Source: Amycolatopsis sp. EV170708-02-1 (GTDB lineage Bacteria > Actinomycetota > Actinomycetes > Mycobacteriales > Pseudonocardiaceae). From it: DNA of 64,000 nucleotides. Shown here in pieces: positions 8,346-16,927 of the stretch (position 1 is the stretch's first letter; each line of letters starts with the position of its first letter). A program made the position numbers and the translations under genes. The DNA lies in NCBI RefSeq assembly GCF_022479115.1, contig NZ_CP092497.1:5766001-5830000 (forward strand), read 5' to 3'. The notes beneath the pieces were generated by a model, which had not been told where the DNA came from, searched no databases, and saw only the letters and a program-made list of their open reading frames with translations.

Positions 8346-8875
8346 GCGAAGTGGTCCACATCTGTTCAGCGACCGGCAGCACGAGGTCGACGAGCTGATC
8401 GTGCTCGTGCTCGCTGGCGATGCCTTTCTGCCAGCGCACGTGCCGGCGGGCCAGGACGTCGTCGGCGGAATAGCAGAACTGCTGCACCGTTTCCCGCGCG
8501 ATCGAGCACAACGTCACCGGCTTTCAGCTCCCGGGCGCCGATGGTGACCTCCATCGTGATCCCCAGGAGTTGCGCCAGCTTCACCGTGCTCATCCTCGGC
8601 CGGTCCAGCCGTTCTACGAACTGGCGGCCGACGACGTTGAAGGCCAGCTTGTGCGCGGTCGCGCAGCGGACGTTGCCGCCGAACTTTCGCTCGGTCTCGG
8701 CCGCGATCGACTTGTTGAACTCCAGATACCGGCCTTGCCAGCGGGTGGCGTTGCCCAGCATCGTCAGCGTGGTCGTCTTCCCTGTCCCGGCGCCGGCCTG
8801 TAGTACCAAGTCGTCGCCGCGGCGGAACGCCGCGACCGCGACCTCCTGCTCCGGCGTTGGACGACGTGACGACAT
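8346..8875 (-). pseudogene. UvrD/Rep-type helicase, truncated and frameshifted
   Basis: ATG at 8875 behind GGGAGCAGG opens a frame with PTPEQEVAVAAFRRG, then Walker A AGAGTGKTTTL near residues 21-31 and RCATAHKLAFNVVGRQF (motif Ia region). These are features of superfamily I UvrD-like helicases. The frame breaks near 8515; the continuation (LCSIARETVQQFCYSADDV) is found in another frame and stops being recognisable at about 8346. At most 175 residues of a protein that is normally over 500 survive. Confidence 0.65.
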
Positions 8876-8970
8876 CCTGCTCCCTCCCCTGCGAACAACG
8901 AGCGAGTACACGATCACACACCGGTACGACAGTTTCGTTGTTCGGTCTCACGGAAGGCGAAAGAGCACGA

Positions 8971-9624
8971 TCACCGCAGCGGCGGCAATCCGGCGAGGTC
9001 GGCGAGGTCATCGGGGAGGTGCTCGCGGGTCACCCCGGCGTCCTCGAGCACGGCGCGGACTTGGCCGGGCGCGGTGCGGGGCAGGAGGTCGAGGATGCCG
9101 CCGCGCAGCCGCTGCAGCCGGTGTACCACGCGGTCGACGTCGACGTGCCGGTGTTCACCGGCCCGTACTTGGTCCCAAACGAAGCGGTGCTTGCCGGCCC
9201 AATCCGCGAGGTGCTTGAGTTCCCCCGACTCCGCGACCGTGGAGGCGGGAGCGTCCGCGCGGCCGTGGACGTCGAGGGTAGTCATGGGGGTGTGGCGGTG
9301 GTGGTCCGCGGCGGACACGGTGTGGAAGGCCCACACGAAAGCCGTGTCTGCGGTCCCGGTCCGGCTGTCTTCGACCACCACCGCTCCGCGCTGCAGTCCG
9401 TAGGTCGCGGCGATGAAGTCCTCTGCGTCGCGAACGTCACCGATGTGGTGTTCGCCCGGCACGAGTTGCACCTGACCGCACCAGCCTGTCGGCAGCGGCG
9501 CCGGGTCAAGGATCGCTCCGGCCAGCGGCCCGCCTGAGCCTGCCACGCTGCGCTCCCACAGCGCGAGCAACCGGTCGCGTTCGGCGGTGTAGTCCTGGTG
9601 CCGGGCTCGGGCGTTGTCCATCAA
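8971..9624 (-). CDS. Hypothetical protein
   Basis: 217 aa, not recognised. It is soluble, acidic and His-rich in the middle (SAADHHRHTP). No signal peptide, membrane helix or known motif is visible; the C-terminal third is helical (VVHRLQRLRGGILDLLPRT). The start is one of two adjacent ATGs behind GGAGAG. A 98-aa frame on the same strand lies 88 bases upstream, so the two may form an operon. Codon usage is like that of real genes, with strong third-position GC. It lies among gene remnants in an accessory region. Confidence 0.55.
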   Translation of the reverse strand: MMDNARARHQDYTAERDRLLALWERSVAGSGGPLAGAILDPAPLPTGWCGQVQLVPGEHHIGDVRDAEDFIAATYGLQRGAVVVEDSRTGTADTAFVWAFHTVSAADHHRHTPMTTLDVHGRADAPASTVAESGELKHLADWAGKHRFVWDQVRAGEHRHVDVDRVVHRLQRLRGGILDLLPRTAPGQVRAVLEDAGVTREHLPDDLADLAGLPPLR

Positions 9625-9712
9625 CTCTCCTTCTGATGCGGATCCAGGGCGTTGGCCGCTCGTGGAAACTTGCTCCTGCGGCAGCCGTCCTGCACGTGCG
9701 CGATGCGGAGGG

Positions 9713-10009
9713 TCACCCTGAGGCCGAGGGACGTACCGACGTCTGTTCGGCCGACATGATCGGTGGCCAGGTGGTGCCGGGGAGCAGGTCGGTTTCGGTG
9801 AGCAGGAAAAGCGCCGCCGGGCCGTATTGCGAGTCGACGAACGCAGCGGTCCGGCCCGTCGAGCACAGCCCCATGTCCTCGAGCTGGTTCGTCGTTCGCA
9901 GAAACGGGGGCGCGGCGCCCGGGCGGTAGCAGGGCAGACCTGTCTCGGACCGGCGGTACGGCGTCGGCATCCGCGAATTCCTCTCCGGCTCGTCGGAGTA
10001 CGTGTGCAC
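9713..10009 (-). CDS. Hypothetical protein, possibly truncated
   Basis: 98 aa, unrecognised. The N-terminal half is rich in Pro, Arg and Tyr (MPTPYRRSETGLPCYRPGAA) and the second half contains AAFVDSQYGPAALFLLTE and LPGTTWPP. An internal ATG (MPTPYRR) is an alternative start. The last 20 residues lose the composition of the rest, so the 3' end may be a frameshift. It is followed on the same strand by the 217-aa hypothetical gene. Confidence 0.4.
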   Translation of the reverse strand: MHTYSDEPERNSRMPTPYRRSETGLPCYRPGAAPPFLRTTNQLEDMGLCSTGRTAAFVDSQYGPAALFLLTETDLLPGTTWPPIMSAEQTSVRPSASG

Positions 10010-10191
10010 GCCAGTGCATCGTGATCGGCGAAGCCGGCGTCGTGCGACGCGCCGCCGCCCTACCCGGACGCCGCAAAAGAATCACCCGCTTGCCGTACAG
10101 GTGAACGACGTGATCGCGATCGTGGATTCTTCAGCGAACTAACTTGTCAGACCCCGGTCGTATCCTGGGAGGTCGTCGCAGGGAGGCGCCG

Positions 10192-10500
10192 ATGTCGACG
10201 TTGGTGCGTTACAGCAGAGCCGGGGAAGAACGGCTGCTCGATCTGGCCAGCTCGCCCCCGAGGATCTCCAGCTGATCGAGGGACTGCGCGGCGAGATATG
10301 CCGCGGTGGCCGGGTCCTGTTGTGTCAACAGGCGCCGGCTGACGACGATGGCGCGGAGATGTTCGTCCGGCTGCGCGGCGGCCGGTTCTGGGCGGTGCAT
10401 TTCCCCGGCAGCTCCTGTAAGGAGCAACAGGTCGATCACAGCCCGCATGGTTCAGGAGACCCGGCGACACAGTCACGTCAATCGCCTTCCGAGCCGGAGG
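10192..10500 (+). pseudogene. Frameshifted fragment, possibly CoiA-like
   Basis: ATG at 10192 with GGGAGGCG reads MSTLVRYSRAGEERLLDLAS and then shifts frame in a run of five Cs near 10252. The second frame continues EDLQLIEGLRGEICRGGRVL, then AEMFVRLRGGRFWAVHFPG and CKEQ. The sequence then runs without a stop into the antisense of an MFS remnant. The wording faintly recalls the N-terminal part of CoiA-like competence/nuclease proteins of actinomycetes. Identification is weak. Confidence 0.25.
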
Positions 10501-10740
10501 GCGAGGCTCTGGTGGCCAGGAGGGCGAGTAGGACAACTGCGGCGAGGAAACCTGTGGTGCTCGTGCTGGCGGCGATCAGCGGCCCGAGCAGCAGCGGGGA
10601 CACGAACTGCCCGGTTAAGGACGCGGTCGCCGACAACGCCAACGTCTGTTCACGCAGTTCCGGCGGCGCGGCCTCGGCGACCAGCAGACCTCAGCCAGCA
10701 GCGCCGAGCTTTCCCCGATCGCGCTCACCGTTCCCGCCTT
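10478..10740 (-). pseudogene. C-terminal remnant of an MFS transporter
   Basis: Minus-strand text reads LVAEAAPPELREQTLALSAT, then LTGQFVSPLLLGPLIAAS and TTGFLAAVVLLALLATRAS before a stop at 10478. This is the last two to three helices of a major facilitator drug-efflux-type protein. A frameshift interrupts it near 10690 and the first ten helices are missing. Confidence 0.55.
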
Positions 10741-10926
10741 GCTCGGCGCCCGGGTGAGGTCCGCCCCGCAGCGACGATCGGCCTCGAGATCGGCGGTCCG
10801 CCCTACCAGCTCCGCGCGACACACTCCGGCTTCGAGGTCGACCCGCACGACGGCTGCGAACTGGACGCCGTCGTCCGCACCGTCTTCGCCGCCTGCCCTC
10901 GCCGGGTCAGGCGGCCGCACTCATCG

Positions 10927-12573
10927 CTACAGGACCAGTTCTCTCTCCTTGTCACTGATCCTGTGGTGAACGGCGGCTGGGGTATGGCGTTGTGTGCTCC
11001 GGGAAAGGAAGCCGGCGCTGTGGTTTTCGCTGTCAGACATACGTGATTTCTGCTGTCTTGACATCGTTTTGGTGAGTGTTTCGATCGCACAGAGATTGGT
11101 TTGCTCCGTGGCGAGCCAGGTCCGTGCTTGTTCGGAGGTGACGAAATTCTGGGTGCGCGCGTAGTCGCCACGTCCGCCGAGGATGGTCTTCTCCGGGGCG
11201 ATCTGCGCCATCGCGGCCGTGGCGGTGTGCCGGTAATGGTCGACCAGGCGGGTGAGTGCTTTGGTTCGGCAGCTGATCGGCTGGTCGATGCGAGCCCGCT
11301 CGTTCGCGTACGCGCGGACCAGATCGTGCATGCCGTAGCGCTTGTTTCCCCGGGGCTCGAGCAGGTGCGCGGAGAGCAGCGTGTCGAGATAGTGCTGAGC
11401 GGCGGTGACGGTCACGTTGGCCGTCGCGGCGGCCGCGGAGGCGTCGAAGTCGTGCCCTGGATGCATGGCCAGCAGACGCAGTAGTCGCTGGGATTCCGCG
11501 GGAAGACCCCTGTCGGACATCGCCAGGGCGGCTCGGAGGCCGCCTTCCATCGCCAAGGTGGTCAAGGGTTCGAGGTAGTCGGCGAGGGTCCAGTTCAAAT
11601 GGTCGTGCAGGTGCCTGCCGATGATCGACAACGCGAGTGGATGATGGCCGAGTAGCGCGGCGATCTTGCGCGCGGTGTCCTGGTGCACGTCGACTCGCCG
11701 CGGGCGAGCGGTGCTGCGAAGGAGCTGCAGGGCCTCGTTGGGAGAAAGGACGCCCACGGCCAGGCGGTTCGTGCCGGGGATCTCGGTGAGCTTGTTGCGG
11801 GTCGTGATCAGCGCGGTGCAGGTCGGCGGCGGCAGCAGGGGTGTCACCTGGTTGTCGCTTGCCGCGTTGTCCAGCACGACGAGCGCGCGGACACCGCGGA
11901 GCTTGCGCTGGTACAGCGTGACGCGGGTCTCCAGGCCTGGCGGTACCTGATCGTCGGGGACGCCGAGCAGGCGCAGGAACGACTCCAGCACTGCCTCGGC
12001 GGCGACCGGACGGCCGTGGGGGTCGTCACCGGCCAGGTCGACGTGGAGTACTACGTCGTCGACAAGCTGGCGGCGTCGCAGGGCATGGCCGAAATGGATC
12101 GCTGCGGCTGTTTTGCCGATCCCTGGCATGCCTTCGAAGATCAGGGTGCGGCACCTATCGTCGAGCATGGAGGCGGCCCGGCCCAACAGGTCCGCGCGTC
12201 CGGCGAACTCGGGCACGTCGGCGGGAAGCCGCCCGGACACGGACACGCAGCCGTCCGCGTCGGCCTCTCCCAGCACGGCGTGCAGGGCATGCCGCCATTG
12301 GGCGACCACCGCGACGTCGCTGTCCACCAGCGTTTCCACGACCGCCAACACCAGGTCGACGTTCGGCCGGCGCCGTCCGGTCAGAAAACAGTTGCCCACG
12401 GTGGATCGGGCAGGCCACTCGCTGCGTGGTCGGCCGGCGTGCTGCCACGTCCGATGGATCCGCCGCGTGATCTCGGTGATGGACGGGCTACCGGCTGCGA
12501 GTTTCAGCGACCGCAAGGCCGCGGTGAACTCATCGAGCGTGCGCGGTTTCCCTGGTGTCATCGTATTCGACAT
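10927..12573 (-). CDS. NB-ARC (AAA/STAND) ATPase regulator without TPR tail
   Basis: 548 aa; ATG at 12573 behind GGGGAGG. It has an N-terminal helix-turn-helix-like region (about 10-70). The NB-ARC core follows: Walker A EGMPGIGKTAAAIHF near 150, Walker B ALVVLDNAAS near 235, sensor ALITTRN and GLPA-like HHPLALSIIG. Next is a winged-helix part (YGMHDLVRAYANERA). Homologues of the AfsR/SARP-like group usually continue into TPR repeats. Here the protein ends about 80 residues after the winged helix with a low-complexity Ser/Arg tail, so it may be 3'-truncated. Target unknown; it is divergent from the OsmC operon. Confidence 0.8.
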   Translation of the reverse strand: MSNTMTPGKPRTLDEFTAALRSLKLAAGSPSITEITRRIHRTWQHAGRPRSEWPARSTVGNCFLTGRRRPNVDLVLAVVETLVDSDVAVVAQWRHALHAVLGEADADGCVSVSGRLPADVPEFAGRADLLGRAASMLDDRCRTLIFEGMPGIGKTAAAIHFGHALRRRQLVDDVVLHVDLAGDDPHGRPVAAEAVLESFLRLLGVPDDQVPPGLETRVTLYQRKLRGVRALVVLDNAASDNQVTPLLPPPTCTALITTRNKLTEIPGTNRLAVGVLSPNEALQLLRSTARPRRVDVHQDTARKIAALLGHHPLALSIIGRHLHDHLNWTLADYLEPLTTLAMEGGLRAALAMSDRGLPAESQRLLRLLAMHPGHDFDASAAAATANVTVTAAQHYLDTLLSAHLLEPRGNKRYGMHDLVRAYANERARIDQPISCRTKALTRLVDHYRHTATAAMAQIAPEKTILGGRGDYARTQNFVTSEQARTWLATEQTNLCAIETLTKTMSRQQKSRMSDSENHSAGFLSRSTQRHTPAAVHHRISDKERELVL

Positions 12574-12698
12574 AGGCGCCTCCCCCTGTTGTCAGCACCG
12601 CGCAGGCGTCAGTCGCGGTGCTCATCCCCCCTTTGAACGACCTCGGCGTGGGACGGCACCGGCCCGGCCGGTCGACGGCTGTCTCTTCACCGAGAATC

Positions 12699-12722
12699 AA
12701 CCTGGAACGACTGTTCCAGGTT
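12699..12722. promoter_or_regulatory. TetR-type operator upstream of the OsmC operon
   Basis: A perfect inverted repeat, AACCTGGAAC and GTTCCAGGTT separated by GACT. Its 16-bp core TGGAACGACTGTTCCA matches 12 of 16 positions in the palindrome before the TetR gene at 19471-19500, with the same spacing. It lies 147 bp before the OsmC start. Confidence 0.6.
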
Positions 12723-12776
12723 ACTGTGCCGGGCTCACCTGCTGTCAAGGGATTTCCCATCCCGGATTTTCGGCCG

Positions 12777-12793
12777 TCCAGGATCGTCCACGA
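12777..12793 (+). promoter_or_regulatory. 17-bp motif shared with the 19.5-kb promoter region
   Basis: TCCAGGATCGTCCACGA, repeated exactly at 19529-19545, in each case downstream (plus strand) of a TetR-type palindrome. It may be a core promoter element or a second operator. Confidence 0.4.
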
Positions 12794-12868
12794 CCGGCCA
12801 CCGCGAGGTGTCGTTCCGGCAAAGCTGGCTCCGACAACCACACCGGTGGAACAGGAGCGGAAACTGCT

Positions 12869-13288
12869 GTGGCCGAACTCAGCGTGACACTCGAACCGTT
12901 GGTCGACACCGTCATCTCCGGGCACGCCCGGACCCACGACATAACTGTCGACCGACCGGCGGAAAAAGGCGGAACTGACAAGGGACCCATGGGCGGAGAG
13001 CTGCTGTTGCTCGCGCTCGGCGGCTGCTTTTTGAGCACCCTCATCGGCATCGTGAAGGCCGAGGAAAGCTCGCTTGACCTGACGCAGGTGAACGTGCGTG
13101 TCATCGGATCGCTGGAGACGGCACCGAGCCGGTTCGCACGGATCCTCGTCGCAGTGTCCGCGCCGCAACGGTTTCAGGACCAATTGGCGAAGCCTCTGCT
13201 GAAAGCGGAGCGCGCGTGCATCGTTCACAACTCGATCAAGAACGCCGTCGACGTCGTATTCGAACAGCACTGGACGCCGTCGGTCTGA
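12869..13288 (+). CDS. OsmC/Ohr-family protein
   Basis: 139 aa, GTG start with AGGAG upstream. It has the OsmC layout: N-terminal beta region (VTLEPLVDTVISGHARTHDI), the central helix GGELLLLALGGCFLSTLIG holding the first redox cysteine, and a C-terminal ACIVHNSIKN segment holding the second. The two cysteines match the peroxidatic and resolving pair of OsmC/Ohr hydroperoxide reductases. First gene of a four-gene operon with a TetR-type operator in front. It would reduce organic hydroperoxides or handle thiol-reactive compounds. Confidence 0.82.
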   Translation: MAELSVTLEPLVDTVISGHARTHDITVDRPAEKGGTDKGPMGGELLLLALGGCFLSTLIGIVKAEESSLDLTQVNVRVIGSLETAPSRFARILVAVSAPQRFQDQLAKPLLKAERACIVHNSIKNAVDVVFEQHWTPSV

Positions 13289-13315
13289 ACCGACTCAATG
13301 TGGAAGGAAGAACAG

Positions 13316-15304
13316 ATGGGGGAAATGCATCACGGCCCGGTCCGGAGAGTCACCGTCATCGGTGCCGGCTTCTCCGGAACGCTCACCGCGACCCGCTTGC
13401 TGCAATTCGCCGACACCCCGCTGGAGATCTGCGTCATCGAACGCAATCCCGGCGCCCGTTATGGCGGCATCGCCTTCGGTGAAGCGTCGACGACCTGGGA
13501 CCACATGCTCAACATCCAAGCAGGGCGGATCACGCTCTATCGCGAGCGCGCCGAGGACTTCCTGGAGTGGGCCAACCACGAAGCAGATCGCTCGCGGTGG
13601 CCGCTGCGGTGGAAATACCACGCCTTCGGGCTCACGTGCGTCGTCCCGCGGCGTATCTACGGCCAGTATCTCGCCGAACGCCTGCACAGCACCGCCGCGA
13701 AGGCGAGTTCGGCCGTGTCCCTGCTGGAACTCACCGGGACTGTGGTGGACGTGCGAGCCGACGAGGACGCCCACCTCGTCCAGTACGTATCCGGTGACGA
13801 GGGCTTGGTCACCACGCTGCGCAGCGACTTCGTCGTGTTCGCCACCGGTCATCTCGAGCCGGTACGCAAGTCCTTCTATGACCCGCTCGAGGGTTCGGAC
13901 CGGTTCATCGTGAACCCCTACAGCGCCTCCGCGCGCGGGAGGTTCGCCTCGGTGAGGCCGGACGAGAGCGTCCTGCTGGTCGGATCGGGACTCACCGCGT
14001 TCGATTCGATCGTGTCGCTGGTCAACGCGGGCCATGAGGGACAGATCCAGGTGTGCTCCCGTGCCGGGTACATGCACGCCACCTATCCCGCGGATCATCA
14101 GCACGACATCTGGCAGGTCCGCCGCCCTCCGTTCCTCGACGCGCCGGAGCTGACCGCGGACGACGTCGTCGACGGGGTGCGCGCTGAGTACGAGTACCTG
14201 CGCGGGACATTCACCGACACCGCTCCGCAGGTGCTGGCCGAGCGCATCATGAAGGCGTGGGAGCCCTACGTCATCGAAGTTGCATCGAGGCTGGACGCGG
14301 TGGACGTGCGGGCGCTGCTGGACAAGTACAAGAGCCTCATCGTGGCGAACCGCACCAGTACGGTGCCCGAGATCGGTGACGTCGTCCGCAGCAGGATGAA
14401 GAGCTACCCCGGAGCTCCCCGGACGATCTCGCAACTCCCCGGCGACATCACCGGCATGGCGCTGGTCGACGACGACACGCGGATCCGGGTCGCCTTCGCC
14501 GACCGCGACCCGGTCGTCGTCGACCGTGTCATCAACTGCCTGGGCAACACCACCGACTACGCCACCGCGGAACACCCGCTGTGGCGGGGGCTGGTCGGCG
14601 ACCGTGGGCAGGCGATACCGCATGCCGTCACCGGCCGCGGTATCGAAGTCCGGCAGCACGGCCAGCTCACCGGGCTCGACGGTGCGGTCAGTGACCGCCT
14701 GTTCTGCGTCGGGCCCATGCGTCAAGGCGACGAAACCACCCGGCGCGGGCGCCTCGGCGCCTTTGTCTTCAGCATCGGAACGCTGCGCAACCAGTGCTTC
14801 GATACCGCGACCGAGATCGTCCGGCAGCTACGCACGGACTGGCGTGACGACATCGCCTCGATCCCCGACGGCCTCCACGAAGACCTCGCCGCGGCCGCGA
14901 CCTGGCTGACCGAGGCCATCGTGCCGCCGACGACGGCCGACGTCACGGCGAAGCTGACACAGCGGCTCCAGAGCGAAGCGGCCGATTCGCTGGTCTCGGC
15001 GAACCGCAGTCACCTGACGGCCACCGATCACGACGAGCGTGTGAAGCTCCGCGGTGCCATCGACGACCGGCTGACCGAATTCGCCGAAACGCTGAGCGAC
15101 GAGTTCGGCTTCGAGGGCGGCACGGCCCGCAGGCTGACCGACCTGCTCGACGTCATGGCCGAACGGCACGTCGTCCACACCATGTGCGACATCACCCGCC
15201 TGTCGGAATGGCAGTCACCGCAATACCTGGAACTGGTCAAGACATTCCAGCCCAAGCCGGTCGAGACCGCCCCGCCGGCCACGCTCCGGAAGCCGGCCCG
15301 ATGA
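13316..15304 (+). CDS. FAD/NAD(P)-binding protein (HpnW-like oxidoreductase)
   Basis: 662 aa from the ATG at 13316, which has GGAAGAA 5-10 bases upstream; an ATG at 13298 lacks this. The Rossmann motif VTVIGAGFSGT is at the N-terminus. Later segments (YGGIAFGEAS, FVVFATGHLEP, LLVGSGLTAFDSI and INCLGNTTDY) fit the NAD_binding_9 group of flavoproteins. The last 200 residues form an additional helical domain. Reaction unknown. It sits between OsmC and the phosphatase/membrane fusion, with an ATGA overlap to the latter. Confidence 0.78.
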   Translation: MGEMHHGPVRRVTVIGAGFSGTLTATRLLQFADTPLEICVIERNPGARYGGIAFGEASTTWDHMLNIQAGRITLYRERAEDFLEWANHEADRSRWPLRWKYHAFGLTCVVPRRIYGQYLAERLHSTAAKASSAVSLLELTGTVVDVRADEDAHLVQYVSGDEGLVTTLRSDFVVFATGHLEPVRKSFYDPLEGSDRFIVNPYSASARGRFASVRPDESVLLVGSGLTAFDSIVSLVNAGHEGQIQVCSRAGYMHATYPADHQHDIWQVRRPPFLDAPELTADDVVDGVRAEYEYLRGTFTDTAPQVLAERIMKAWEPYVIEVASRLDAVDVRALLDKYKSLIVANRTSTVPEIGDVVRSRMKSYPGAPRTISQLPGDITGMALVDDDTRIRVAFADRDPVVVDRVINCLGNTTDYATAEHPLWRGLVGDRGQAIPHAVTGRGIEVRQHGQLTGLDGAVSDRLFCVGPMRQGDETTRRGRLGAFVFSIGTLRNQCFDTATEIVRQLRTDWRDDIASIPDGLHEDLAAAATWLTEAIVPPTTADVTAKLTQRLQSEAADSLVSANRSHLTATDHDERVKLRGAIDDRLTEFAETLSDEFGFEGGTARRLTDLLDVMAERHVVHTMCDITRLSEWQSPQYLELVKTFQPKPVETAPPATLRKPAR

Positions 15305-16911
15305 CCAGAGCTGAGGAAGGCACGTTGTACGAGCGTCTGTTCATGGTCCGTCACGGCGAATCGTCCTGCAACGTCGTCCACCGGATCGCGGGCAACCTCG
15401 ACGCACCACTGACCGGCATGGGCAGGGCCCAGGCCACCAAGGTCGCTGGAAAGCACACCGGAACCGACTTCGACCGGATCTACGTCTCCCCGCTCTCACG
15501 CGCCTACGACACGGCACGCACCATCCACGGGGACGACGCGGACCTCCTCGTCGACGACCGTCTCATGGAACGCGACTTCGGCGGCTACACGCTGGAAAGC
15601 AAGTCGCTGCTGCAGAAGAAGCACGGGATCGCCGAGTACGAGAAGGCGATGAACGGCGACAGCACGACCATGTCCGGAGGCGAGACGTTCGCCCAGTTCC
15701 GTGACCGGGTCCACGATTTCTACGAGGAGGAGGTCCTGCCGGCGTTGCGGCGGGGCGAGACCGTCTGCGTGGTCTCGCACAAGTACGTCGTGGAGCTGCT
15801 CTGCCGGTTCATCCTCGATCGGCCCGGCGACGAAGCCTACGACCTGCGCCTGCCGAACTCGGAGATGCTGCGCGGCGACCGGATCGAAGGCTACGTCCGC
15901 GGCGAGAGCAAACAGCGGAACATGGCCTACGACTGGCTCGTCGTGCACCATCCCGTCGTGTTCTGCGCCGGGATGGTGGCCGGTCTCCTGGCTAACCTGG
16001 CCGGTCTGCGGCTACCTCCGCTGCCCTACGTGCTTCTGGGGATTCTCGTCGTCGCCAGCGTCATCACGATGTGCCGCATCGAGATCGAAAGTTCCCGCCG
16101 CTATCTGACCGATCGTGGTGTGCTGCGGTCGGTTCTGGTTCGCTACGCGGCTTTGCCCGCCGTCGCGGCGCTGCTCCTCGCGCTGCTCGACGTCGGCGGA
16201 TCGCATGCGTGGGGCTTCACCGCCGTTTTGGTGGCGACGCCGAGCTCGGTCGTGGCGATGACGGTCAGCCGTTGCCTGGGCGGCATGATCATGCCCGCGT
16301 TCGCGCACGTGATCCTCTCCTCCCTGGCGGGAATCGTCTCCTTCGCCGCGGTGCTGCCGGTCGTCCTGGCCCATGGCGCCGTGGCCGCGGTGGCGATCAG
16401 CGTGGCGGCGTCCACCGGCACGGTGCTGATCTCCTATCTGCTCGTGGCCCGCCTCCGCCGGAGCACACCGGTCCGCACCGCCAAGTTCGGCGAACGCAAC
16501 GCCTACCTCGCCGTGCTTTTGCTCACCACCTTCATCGTCCTGGTGTCACTCACCATCGACCTGTCCAGCTTCTCCGCCTACGGCCCGACGGCGATCGCCA
16601 TCGCCGTGGGCCTGCGGCTGATCGCTTTCGCCATGACCCGGCGACGTCACGTCCAAGGCATCGACGACTACGTCGCGATGACCTACCCCAACGTATTCGT
16701 CGTCGTGGTCATCGCCGGCCTCACCGGCAACACCGACCTGGCGACACTGGCGATCTGGTGCCTGCTGCCGACCTTCGCGCTGTCGTTCTTCGACAGCTGG
16801 TACGCCCGCCGCATCGCCGTGCCCGCTCGCGACCCGCGATGGTTCACCGAGCTCGGCATCCCGGCACACCGACCCGACCGCGCCGGCCATCGACGGCCTG
16901 CCACTCAGTAG
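15301..16911 (+). CDS. Histidine phosphatase domain fused to a multi-pass membrane domain
   Basis: 536 aa, start overlaps the upstream stop (ATGA). Residues 10-200 are a phosphoglycerate-mutase-like histidine phosphatase: VRHGESSCN (RHG at 17-19), SPLSRAYDTA, and the second histidine in CVVSHKYVVELL. From about residue 215 the protein has some nine hydrophobic segments joined by short basic loops (VFCAGMVAGLLANLAG through VFVVVVIAGLTG). This is an uncommon fusion. The membrane half sits next to a CPA2 antiporter gene and may be its partner or a transporter itself. Function not established. Confidence 0.75.
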   Translation: MTRAEEGTLYERLFMVRHGESSCNVVHRIAGNLDAPLTGMGRAQATKVAGKHTGTDFDRIYVSPLSRAYDTARTIHGDDADLLVDDRLMERDFGGYTLESKSLLQKKHGIAEYEKAMNGDSTTMSGGETFAQFRDRVHDFYEEEVLPALRRGETVCVVSHKYVVELLCRFILDRPGDEAYDLRLPNSEMLRGDRIEGYVRGESKQRNMAYDWLVVHHPVVFCAGMVAGLLANLAGLRLPPLPYVLLGILVVASVITMCRIEIESSRRYLTDRGVLRSVLVRYAALPAVAALLLALLDVGGSHAWGFTAVLVATPSSVVAMTVSRCLGGMIMPAFAHVILSSLAGIVSFAAVLPVVLAHGAVAAVAISVAASTGTVLISYLLVARLRRSTPVRTAKFGERNAYLAVLLLTTFIVLVSLTIDLSSFSAYGPTAIAIAVGLRLIAFAMTRRRHVQGIDDYVAMTYPNVFVVVVIAGLTGNTDLATLAIWCLLPTFALSFFDSWYARRIAVPARDPRWFTELGIPAHRPDRAGHRRPATQ

Positions 16912-16927
16912 ATCAGGGGGATCCACT

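Noticed and set aside
10738..10925. Plus-strand frame with TIGLEIGGPPYQLRATHSG as a gene
   Set aside because: Protein-like wording but no start, no full domain and flanked by fragments; too weak to annotate separately.
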